A DNA stretch of 8,515 nt, from NCBI GenBank assembly GCA_902795785.1, contig CADBMK010000071.1, positions 1 through 8,515 of the forward strand, read 5' to 3'. Position numbers and translations under genes: made by a program. The notes beneath the pieces were generated by a model, which ran no database searches, was not told the origin of the DNA, and worked only from the letters and a program-made list of their open reading frames with translations. The stretch is from an uncultured Bacteroidia bacterium (GTDB taxonomy: Bacteria > Bacteroidota > Bacteroidia > Bacteroidales > UBA932). Below are positions 1 through 5,905 of the stretch, in pieces; the first letter of the stretch is position 1; each line of letters opens with the position of its first letter.

Positions 1-110
1 CGCCTTCGCTTCGCTCATCCCACCACTGCGCTTCGCTTGTGGTCCCCCCGCTCACGAGGCCGCGGGCGGCCACGGGCTCCGGCCTCCCCAGCCTGCCTCC
101 TCCATCCTTC
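1..110. other. GC-rich non-coding segment with short repeats
   Basis: This stretch is very rich in G and C and contains no convincing reading frame on either strand. The 9-mer CGCTTCGCT occurs at 7-15 and again at 29-37. A small hairpin can be drawn at 22-43, with ACCAC (22-26) pairing with GTGGT (39-43) and GCG (28-30) pairing with CGC (34-36). No T-run follows the hairpin on either strand, so it does not look like a standard intrinsic terminator. The segment is cut by the window edge and may be the end of a larger dispersed intergenic repeat; that is inference. Confidence 0.4.
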
Positions 111-158
111 GTTTTACCCTTGTTTTGAAACCATCATTCTTCAGTGAATGGCATACAG

Positions 159-179
159 CCTATTCGGTGCCCTATTCGG
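159..179. repeat. Short tandem direct repeat (9 bp, 12-bp period)
   Basis: The sequence CCTATTCGG occurs at 159-167 and again at 171-179, separated by three bases. It lies in the left half of the larger palindrome, just outside the inner inverted repeat, and has no counterpart in the right half. It could be a binding-site pair or a small duplication; nothing in the sequence decides between these. Confidence 0.4.
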
Positions 180-180
180 A

Positions 181-213
181 AGAATGACACGGCCTCCAGA
201 GCTGGGTCATTCT
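181..213. repeat. Inner inverted repeat / stem-loop of the palindrome
   Basis: AGAATGAC (181-188) is the exact reverse complement of GTCATTCT (206-213). Inside it, CCA (196-198) can pair with TGG (203-205) over a four-base loop, stacking directly on the outer stem from the right, with seven unpaired bases (189-195) on the left. The heptamer AGAATGA or its complement occurs four times in the region: 134-140, 181-187, 207-213 and 254-260. Like-oriented copies are 73 bp apart. Confidence 0.5.
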
Positions 214-300
214 CGTCAATGCTTATTCTATATGAGTATAAGCCCCATTTCTGAGAATGATGTTTTCAAAATCAGCATCTCTGTCTATTATACTGTCTGC

Positions 301-328
301 CGTACACCAGGGGGGCTGAAAATGTACG
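301..328. repeat. 28-bp repeat with inverted ends, copy 1
   Basis: This copy begins CGTACA and ends TGTACG, which are exact reverse complements, around a core with a run of six G. Within the core, CAG and CTG can pair over a GGGGG loop, giving a hairpin with an asymmetric internal loop. It is identical at all 28 positions to the copy at 351-378. The flanking bases differ, so the unit is exactly 28 bp. It does not resemble a standard intrinsic terminator because no T-run follows. It may belong to a dispersed intergenic repeat family; that needs a genome-wide search. Confidence 0.65.
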
Positions 329-350
329 GGACAAGGATTGAAGCTTCTTG

Positions 351-378
351 CGTACACCAGGGGGGCTGAAAATGTACG
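351..378. repeat. 28-bp repeat with inverted ends, copy 2
   Basis: This is an exact second copy of the element at 301-328, in the same orientation, at a 50-bp period. The 22-bp spacer (329-350) contains the palindrome GAAGCTTC (340-347). The copy lies 38 bp beyond the stop codon of the DUF3667 gene, so it would be in the 3' untranslated region of that transcript. From 379 to 416 the plus strand is purine-rich and shows no gene. Confidence 0.65.
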
Positions 379-416
379 CGGGAAGGTGGGGGATGAGGTT
401 CGAGAAGGAGGAGGGG

Positions 417-1277
417 CTAGGCGCCGCGGCTGGCGACGATGACTACGGCGATGAAGGCTATCAGGATGATGAGCGTCGTGAAGAGGGCGGCGTATACCAG
501 TCCGGTGGAGAGAGCCCTTTTGATACTCTTCCACCAGGAGATATCAAGCCACTGACGGTAGTCTATGACCAGCAGCACTCCCATCAGGGCTGCTCCTATG
601 GAGGACTTCCTGCCCAGGGTGAGCATAAGCGCAAAGATCATGAAGAAACTGAACTGGCACAGTATGTAGGCCGAGGCCGCCGCTATTGCCGACGGCTGCA
701 GGTTGAACTTCCTTAGAGCAATGAGCATCGATATCCATAGAAAGATGAACTTGCCCAGGAAGAGAGGGATTCCCTGGCTCCTGAGAGTGCCTTCAAGGGC
801 TGCGATTGATGACTCCAGCCTTGTGTGAACGGCTTCCGGGTGGCGGTCAAGATTCAGGTAGGTGTAACCTAGATGGACCAGATCCCTGACCTCGCCAGCC
901 GATACCGTTTCAGTTGAATCCTTTGCTATTGAAACGCTGATGCCATTTTCTTCCAGGGATTCGGCCTGTATTGGTGAAAGAACGGCTGATACAAGGGCGA
1001 AGAATGCGTAGAACACGATCAGCGCCGTCAGTGGGGCAAGATAATTCTCGTGGTCTCCCCGGATGTAATCCCGGATCATATATCCCGGACGGAGGAGAAG
1101 GTGGTTGAATGTGCGTCTTGCGTCCTTGTTAAGGAACGGGATGCCGTCGAAGGCTCCCTTGTAGAAGTCTCCCGAACCCTTCCTGCGCTTCTTCCCTTCC
1201 GGGCGTCTCCAGGGGAGACCGCCCGTTTTCTGGAAGATACGGAATGCCCTTATCCTTGTTTTTATGGCTTCTTTCAT
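417..1277 (-). CDS. DUF3667 family membrane protein
   Basis: The product is a 286-residue protein of unknown biochemical function that I assign to the DUF3667 family of Bacteroidota membrane proteins. The supporting signature is at residues 48-82: FLNKDARRTFNHLLLRPG, then YMIRDYIRGDHENYLAP, which matches the family pattern of a 'T..LL.RPG..IRDYI.G....Y..P' block before the first membrane segment. Likely membrane segments lie at about 80-100, 170-188, 195-222, 225-240 and 258-283. A loop of about 70 residues (101-169) lies between the first two. The N-terminus is strongly basic (many K and R at 1-37) and lacks the Cys-x2-Cys zinc ribbon I expect at the start of many family members. The ATG at 1277 follows the sulfatase stop by 3 bp, so the two are almost certainly co-transcribed. 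Family call fairly confident; function unknown. Confidence 0.8.
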   Translation of the reverse strand: MKEAIKTRIRAFRIFQKTGGLPWRRPEGKKRRKGSGDFYKGAFDGIPFLNKDARRTFNHLLLRPGYMIRDYIRGDHENYLAPLTALIVFYAFFALVSAVLSPIQAESLEENGISVSIAKDSTETVSAGEVRDLVHLGYTYLNLDRHPEAVHTRLESSIAALEGTLRSQGIPLFLGKFIFLWISMLIALRKFNLQPSAIAAASAYILCQFSFFMIFALMLTLGRKSSIGAALMGVLLVIDYRQWLDISWWKSIKRALSTGLVYAALFTTLIILIAFIAVVIVASRGA

Positions 1278-1280
1278 CTG

Positions 1281-2669
1281 TTAGAACGGATTCTGTGGTG
1301 GGGCAAAGTCGTAGAAGGTCTTGTAAGGGAACTTCCTCGGCGCACCCGGTTTGTCCGGGTAGAAGTCAGCCATCTCGTCGACCCTTGCCTTGAGAGGCTG
1401 AAGCCTTGCCTGAAGTTCCGCAGATGCATTGTCCCAGAGGAGAGGCCTGGTGAAATCCGGGTCTTCCCTGTAGTTGTAGATTCTGCCGTCCCAGAAATAT
1501 GCGTAGTCGTCGTCCATCGCATAGCGGGATGCCTTCGGAGACGGAGTGGTTGGCCAGAGCGGGTTGAAATGCACGAGGACAAGGTCCTTTTTGTTAGGCG
1601 TCTGACCAAGGATTTCCGGATAGAGGCTGACGCCGTCCAGGTTCCATTCCTCTGGAAGATGTGCGCCCACGATGTCGGCGATTGTAGGCATCAGGTCTGT
1701 AAGGTCAGTTAGATGCGTGGCCTTCCTGCCTGCGAGGCGGTCTCCCCAGGTGATAATCATAGGAACGTGGGTGCCTCTGTAGTTAGGCTCGCCCTTTCCT
1801 CCGCGAACCTCAAGTCCGTCGGATGTTTTGGAGAGGATTCTTGTGGAAGTACCGTTGTCGGATGCGAATATGAAGATGGTGTTGTCCCATACGCCCTTCT
1901 CTTTCAGGTGACGGACCATATTGCCCACCTGTTTGTCCATATATCGGACCTGGTATTTGAAGTATGCCGTATCCGCGCCCGATGAGAAACGGCTGTCGTA
2001 GAGGTCGTCCCAGATGGCCGTGTCAGGGGTGGTGGTGTGCGGGGTGTGGACCAGAGGCTCGGTGAAGTACAGCAGGAACGGTTTTCCCTCTTCCACCTTG
2101 CGGTCTATGTAGTCAAAGGCATAGTCCTGCATTGCGTCAGGACCGTAGATTGCAAAGTCGTATCGCTTGCCGTTGTTGTCCCACATGCTGTTGGCGTAGC
2201 GGTCGGTCTGACGTGGACCGCGGCTCTCCAGATACATCTCAATCTGACTGCAGAAGAACTCGTCGAAACCGGCTTTCGGGAGCATGGCGCGGCTTCTTCC
2301 GAGCTGCCATTTACCTACGATGGCGGTCTCGTATCCGGCGTCCTTGGCCACCTGTGCGAAGGTGTGCTCGTCCTCGTTCATGTAGCCGAATGCCACATAG
2401 TTCCTGTCGTTGTACAGGCCGGTGAGGGCCTGAACCCTGGACGGAGAACTCAGCGGCTGGGCGTTCATGTTCATGTACTGGATTCCGTTACGTGCCAGCG
2501 AGTCTATGCATGGGGTTTCGTATTCTACGCCTCCATAGCAGCCGAAACACTCCGCACCGATGTCGTCGGCGAAGAAGAAAACGATGTTGGGTTTGGTCTG
2601 CTGCTCGGCGGAAGTACAGCCTCCTATGGCGGCAAGCGCACCGAGGCCTGCGGTTAATTTTTTGATCAT
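1281..2669 (-). CDS. S1-type sulfatase, serine-type, predicted lipoprotein
   Basis: This 462-residue sulfatase (alkaline phosphatase superfamily) would hydrolyse a sulfate ester, probably on a glycan; the substrate cannot be read from the sequence. The N-terminus is a lipoprotein signal (MIKKL, hydrophobic stretch, lipobox IGG-C18), so the enzyme should be membrane-anchored outside the cytoplasm. Visible motifs are the metal-binding D35-D36; the S74-S-P-S-R78 sulfatase signature, whose Ser74 would be converted to formylglycine by an anaerobic radical-SAM maturase (anSME); K120 in GKWQLG; H208 and H211 in VHTPH; D271-N272 in SDNG; and K292 in GGKG. One oddity: the usual GKWHLG reads GKWQLG, so Q122 replaces the active-site His equivalent to arylsulfatase A His125. 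No maturase gene is in the window. The next gene, encoding a DUF3667 protein, starts 3 bp downstream. Confidence 0.93.
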   Translation of the reverse strand: MIKKLTAGLGALAAIGGCTSAEQQTKPNIVFFFADDIGAECFGCYGGVEYETPCIDSLARNGIQYMNMNAQPLSSPSRVQALTGLYNDRNYVAFGYMNEDEHTFAQVAKDAGYETAIVGKWQLGRSRAMLPKAGFDEFFCSQIEMYLESRGPRQTDRYANSMWDNNGKRYDFAIYGPDAMQDYAFDYIDRKVEEGKPFLLYFTEPLVHTPHTTTPDTAIWDDLYDSRFSSGADTAYFKYQVRYMDKQVGNMVRHLKEKGVWDNTIFIFASDNGTSTRILSKTSDGLEVRGGKGEPNYRGTHVPMIITWGDRLAGRKATHLTDLTDLMPTIADIVGAHLPEEWNLDGVSLYPEILGQTPNKKDLVLVHFNPLWPTTPSPKASRYAMDDDYAYFWDGRIYNYREDPDFTRPLLWDNASAELQARLQPLKARVDEMADFYPDKPGAPRKFPYKTFYDFAPPQNPF

Positions 2670-2771
2670 TGCGTTCCAGGTGTTGTAGGGGTCAAATCAG
2701 GGTAAAATTAGTAAAAATGGATGAGTTAAGAAAATTGGGGAATATATAAGGTATTGTTATCTTTGTGAGTT
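2670..2771. other. Divergent intergenic region between sulfatase and aroB
   Basis: This 102-bp AT-richer gap separates the two oppositely oriented transcription units. The right side holds a good Bacteroidota-type promoter for aroB. For the sulfatase I see no convincing match: the best candidate, CTGATTTG (complement of 2693-2700), shares only the TTTG half of the -7 consensus and has no clear -33 partner. No Shine-Dalgarno sequence is evident before either start. Confidence 0.6.
2735..2765 (+). promoter_or_regulatory. Bacteroidota-type promoter for the aro-suf operon
   Basis: The octamer TATCTTTG at 2758-2765 is a perfect match to the Bacteroides -7 consensus TAnnTTTG. A TTG at 2735-2737 lies 20 bp upstream, which fits the 19-21 bp spacing expected for the -33 element. 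Transcription would then start at about 2769-2772, essentially at the aroB ATG (2772). It is the only promoter-like signal seen in the plus-strand operon, whose later genes have gaps of 8 bp or less. Confidence 0.65.
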
Positions 2772-3866
2772 ATGGCAGAAACTACTATTACAGTGGACGG
2801 AAAGGTGCTCAGCAGGGTATATGCGGGAGCTTCCGTCATCGATGCGGCCCAGTATCTGATGCCGTATCCGGAGGTGTTTATTGTGTGTGACGCTAATGTC
2901 GCCGACTACGCCGCGCGCGTAGAGGAGGGGCTGAGCCACGCCGGTAATTTCAAGGGAACACTGCTCATCAGGGCTACCGAGGAAACCAAGACGATGGACA
3001 CCGTCCTTAAGATTTGCGAATTCCTGCTCTCGGGTGGGGCCAGCCGCAAGGCTATGGTTTTTGCAATAGGAGGCGGAATTACCACCGATATGGCAGGCTT
3101 CGCCGCTTCCATCTATAAGAGAGGCTGCAAGTTTGCGTTCCTGCCGACAACGCTTCTGTCTCAGGTTGACGCCGGCATAGGCGGAAAGACCGGTGTGAAT
3201 TACGAGAGCCTCAAGAACATGATAGGAATCATCCGTCAGCCGGAGTTTACATATGAATGCCCTGAGGTGCTGGAAACGCTGTCATACAGGGATTTCGTTT
3301 CCGGAACGGCGGAACTTCTGAAGACTTTCATCATAGACAACGGCGCAGGCCTCTATGGCAGGGCCGTCAAAGTCCTGTCCAAAATCAGCAACTCTTCCGA
3401 CAAGGCTTTTGCCATCAGGGAGAACAGGGAGGACCTTATCCAGATGATTGCAGCATCCGCTGCCGTAAAGGCGGGAGTGGTGAGTAGGGACCAGTTTGAA
3501 AACGGGGAGAGACGCAAACTCAACCTCGGTCATACCTTTGCCCATGCAATCGAGCATGAGGCCCGTCTGAAGAAGGTGGATATCGCGCATGGAGAGGCCG
3601 TTTCGATGGGAATGGTCCTGGCGGCGAAGCTTTCCGAGAAGGTAGGAATCGCCGAACTCGGGCTTGAAAGCATGATCAGGGAGAACCTGAGGGTTTGCGG
3701 CCTTCCGGTGGAATGTCCTTTCCCTCTTGAGAGCCTTGCGGCTGCCATGAAACTTGACAAGAAAGCCGAGGCCGGCGGAAGAATCCACTTTGTGCTGATT
3801 GCCGGAATCGGAAACGTCGTTATGAAGGATATGACCGTGGAGGAGGTAGAAGCCCTTTTGAAATAA
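2772..3866 (+). CDS. aroB: 3-dehydroquinate synthase
   Basis: AroB (364 residues) converts DAHP to 3-dehydroquinate, the second step of the shikimate pathway, using NAD+ and a divalent metal. The nucleotide-binding block is G100-G-G at the start of GGGITTDMAGFAAS. The PTTLLSQVDAGIGGKTGVN block (125-143) follows, with conserved D133, K139 and N143. Likely zinc ligands are E181 (GTAELLK), H254 (NLGHTFAH) and H273 (AHGEA). The TTD variant of the glycine-rich motif replaces the VVGD of proteobacterial enzymes; I believe it is usual in Bacteroidota. Length is normal for the family. The ATG at 2772 gives a natural N-terminus, with no better start nearby. It is the first gene of the operon, 8 bp before the aroD-aroA fusion, which supports DHQ synthase over other sugar-phosphate cyclases. 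Confidence 0.95.
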   Translation: MAETTITVDGKVLSRVYAGASVIDAAQYLMPYPEVFIVCDANVADYAARVEEGLSHAGNFKGTLLIRATEETKTMDTVLKICEFLLSGGASRKAMVFAIGGGITTDMAGFAASIYKRGCKFAFLPTTLLSQVDAGIGGKTGVNYESLKNMIGIIRQPEFTYECPEVLETLSYRDFVSGTAELLKTFIIDNGAGLYGRAVKVLSKISNSSDKAFAIRENREDLIQMIAASAAVKAGVVSRDQFENGERRKLNLGHTFAHAIEHEARLKKVDIAHGEAVSMGMVLAAKLSEKVGIAELGLESMIRENLRVCGLPVECPFPLESLAAAMKLDKKAEAGGRIHFVLIAGIGNVVMKDMTVEEVEALLK

Positions 3867-3874
3867 GAACGAAT

Positions 3875-5902
3875 ATGATCTGTACAACAATTCAGAACAA
3901 GATACTTGAGCAGATTGTCAGCCTGCTCGACAAGGGAACTGAGGACGGAACGCCTATTGAGATGGCGGAAATCCGTCTTGACAAGTGTGACCTGGACGAT
4001 ACGGACATCCAGACCGTGTTCTCCACGACGGACGTGCCGCTGGTTGCCACCTGCAGGATTGCAGAGGTGCTGAAGGGCGTGGCCGGGGACAAGAAGAGGG
4101 CCTATGAAATTGTCGAGAAGAGGCTGAGGCTTGCCATTGAAGCCGGCGCCGCATACTGCGACCTCGAGATTGAGGCTCCTTCGTCAATGGGAAAGCGTAT
4201 CAGAAAGGCCTGCACGGACTGCGGCACGATGCTGATCCGCTCATACCATGATTTTGAAGGCACGGCAGACGTGGCCTCTTTGAAGGAAACAATCTCCAGG
4301 TGCCGTGAATTCGGCGCTGACGTTGTTAAACTGGTGACGACGGCCCGAAGCGAGGAAGACGCCAGCCGCGTAATGTCCCTGTATGAAGGTGAGGAGAACC
4401 TCATCGCCTTTTGTATGGACGAGGCAGGAAAGGGAACGAGGCTCGAATGTCTCCGCCTTGGCGCGCCTTACACATACGCAGCCCTGAATGAGCAGGAGGC
4501 TGCGGCTCCTGGACAGTGGCCGGTTGCCGAGATGATGAAGGCCGTGTATGGAGATAGAAAGACAGTCGGCAGCGAAGATGCCATCCGCATCCCTGCCTCC
4601 AAGAGTTTTGCGCAGAGGGCGATAATCGCGGCAGCGCTTGCCGACGGAACGTCCCATCTGCGTGGCTATGCTCCCTGCGGGGACAATGAAAGCGCCATCG
4701 CCGTGGCTTCCAGCCTGGGTGCGAAGGTCAGCGTGGATGGTGACGTGGTGACGATAAAGGGTATCGCCGCCAGGACCGGGATGATGGCGAAGAACGAACT
4801 GCACGTGGGCGAGAGTGGTCTTCTGACAAGGCTTATGGTGCCTGTAATCTCCCAGATCAGTTCAGTGCCGACGATGATTACCGGAGAGAAGACCCTGGTG
4901 AACCGCCCTCTTTCGGGTGCCGTGGATATCATGGCTTCGTTCGGAGTGATGCTTGCCAACGGACAGGCCCGCGACAAGAGTTTCAAGGATGTGTTCGTGC
5001 CAGTCAAGGTGACAGGCCCGATTATTCCTGGAAGGGCCGACGTTTCAGGAAAAAACGGCTCGCAGCTTATTTCAGGTCTTATGATGGCCCTGCCTCTGAG
5101 CGCAAAGAATTCAACTATGTTCGTTCACGAGCCTAAGTCTATCCCGTATATGTTCATCACTGCCGATGTCCTGAAGAAGTTCGGCGTGCGCATCGACAGC
5201 GAGATGGAAGGCGGCGAGGGCTTTGTTGAGACCCAGGACTGGTCTCTTTGCAGCGACGTGAATTTCCGTATCAAGGGAAATCAGAAATATAAGGCAACAG
5301 ATATGGATCTGGAAGGCGACTGGAGTACGGCCGCCAACTTCCTGGTGGCCGGTGCGGTCTTCGGAAACGCCCTGCTGTCGGGACTCGATTCATCATCCCT
5401 CCAGGCGGACCTCTCTATAATGGATGTTCTGGTCCAGGCCGGTGCAAGCCTCTCACAGCTTGACGGAACGGGTGAAATCTCAGTGCAGAGGGCTCCTCTT
5501 ACTGCATTCGATTTTGACGCAAATAACTGCCCGGATCTCTTCCCGATCCTTGCGGTCCTCGCCTGCTTCTGTGAGGGAGAAAGCCACATCCTTGGAACGG
5601 GCCGACTTGCCGGAAAGGAGAGCAACCGCGCCAAGGCGATCATAGAAATGCTCGCCCAGATGGACGTTGAGGCTTCCATCCAGGGTGATGAACTTACGGT
5701 CAGGGGTATGTCACTTGCCCGCAGACTGCTTTCGGGCAAACTGCTCAAGGGCGGAAGCTATACCTCCAACCACGACCACAGAATGGTTATGGCGCTCAGG
5801 GTTGCTGAACTCGGCGCCGACGGTCCAATAGAAATTGATGACGAAAAGTGCGTGGCAAAGTCCTGCCCGACATTCCACGAGCTTTTCGCAAAAATGAAAT
5901 AA
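3875..5902 (+). CDS. aroD/aroA: Bifunctional type I 3-dehydroquinate dehydratase / EPSP synthase fusion
   Basis: One uninterrupted 675-residue chain carries two shikimate-pathway enzymes. Residues 1 to about 220 are a type I DHQ dehydratase: E32-I-R-L-D substrate site, E98 in DLEIE, catalytic H125 in SYHDF, Schiff-base K152 in DVVKLV, R189 in GKGTR, and the APGQ loop ending at Q214. Residues from about 231 on are EPSP synthase, which transfers enolpyruvate from PEP to shikimate-3-phosphate: K243-S244 and R248 in ASKSFAQR, R319, R344-P in VNRPL, S396-Q397, catalytic D554 in CPDLFP, K581-E582 and R585 in GKESNR, R636 in HDHRM, and K662 in AKSCPTF. The linker is about 15 residues. Several EPSP synthase positions differ from E. 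coli AroA (see findings). The two halves catalyse steps separated by AroE and AroK, which are not in the window. It lies 3 bp before aroC. Confidence 0.93.
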   Translation: MICTTIQNKILEQIVSLLDKGTEDGTPIEMAEIRLDKCDLDDTDIQTVFSTTDVPLVATCRIAEVLKGVAGDKKRAYEIVEKRLRLAIEAGAAYCDLEIEAPSSMGKRIRKACTDCGTMLIRSYHDFEGTADVASLKETISRCREFGADVVKLVTTARSEEDASRVMSLYEGEENLIAFCMDEAGKGTRLECLRLGAPYTYAALNEQEAAAPGQWPVAEMMKAVYGDRKTVGSEDAIRIPASKSFAQRAIIAAALADGTSHLRGYAPCGDNESAIAVASSLGAKVSVDGDVVTIKGIAARTGMMAKNELHVGESGLLTRLMVPVISQISSVPTMITGEKTLVNRPLSGAVDIMASFGVMLANGQARDKSFKDVFVPVKVTGPIIPGRADVSGKNGSQLISGLMMALPLSAKNSTMFVHEPKSIPYMFITADVLKKFGVRIDSEMEGGEGFVETQDWSLCSDVNFRIKGNQKYKATDMDLEGDWSTAANFLVAGAVFGNALLSGLDSSSLQADLSIMDVLVQAGASLSQLDGTGEISVQRAPLTAFDFDANNCPDLFPILAVLACFCEGESHILGTGRLAGKESNRAKAIIEMLAQMDVEASIQGDELTVRGMSLARRLLSGKLLKGGSYTSNHDHRMVMALRVAELGADGPIEIDDEKCVAKSCPTFHELFAKMK

Positions 5903-5905
5903 ACA

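Larger units (their letters stand above)
123..271. repeat. 149-bp imperfect palindrome, MITE-like or structured intergenic element
   Basis: The outer arms 123-140 and 254-271 are inverted repeats matching at 17 of 18 positions; the only mismatch is C131 opposite T263. With one bulged base the pairing continues inward: CAG at 142-144 with CTG at 251-253, and AATGG at 147-151 with CCATT at 245-249. A second inverted repeat, AGAATGAC (181-188) and GTCATTCT (206-213), has exactly the same centre, position 197. The stretches between are poorly paired. There is no reading frame that looks real and no clear target-site duplication at the ends (TG left, TC right). It could be a transposase-less mobile element or an RNA-level hairpin downstream of the sulfatase operon. 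The palindrome itself is directly visible; its function is not. Confidence 0.6.

Noticed and set aside
111..122. Possible plus-strand promoter, TACCCTTG at 115-122
   Set aside because: It has one mismatch to TAnnTTTG, no TTG about 20 bp upstream, and no plus-strand gene downstream to serve.
123..271. Intrinsic terminator for the sulfatase-DUF3667 operon
   Set aside because: The hairpin is far longer than usual, its middle is poorly paired, and no T-run follows on the minus strand.
148..369. Plus-strand open frame of 73 codons across the left repeats
   Set aside because: It runs through the palindrome and into the second 28-bp repeat, has no recognisable domain, and its composition follows the repeats rather than a protein.
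301..378. Minimal CRISPR array (28-bp repeat, two copies)
   Set aside because: Only two copies, a 22-bp spacer that is too short, a palindromic spacer core, and no cas gene nearby. A purine-rich stretch at 401 in the same 50-bp register is too dissimilar to be a third repeat.
223..534. Minus-strand open frame of 103 codons overlapping the DUF3667 3' end
   Set aside because: It lies across the two 28-bp repeats, giving repeated FSAPLVY- and HFQPPWCT-like peptides, and its upstream part overlaps a well-supported gene in another frame.
2037..2657. Long plus-strand open frame of 206 codons opposite the sulfatase
   Set aside because: It is the antisense shadow of a gene whose catalytic motifs are all clear; no domain is recognisable in it.
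2772..3866. AroB as a secondary-metabolite sugar-phosphate cyclase
   Set aside because: The TTD variant in the glycine-rich motif prompted the thought, but the operon with aroD, aroA and aroC makes DHQ synthase by far the better reading.
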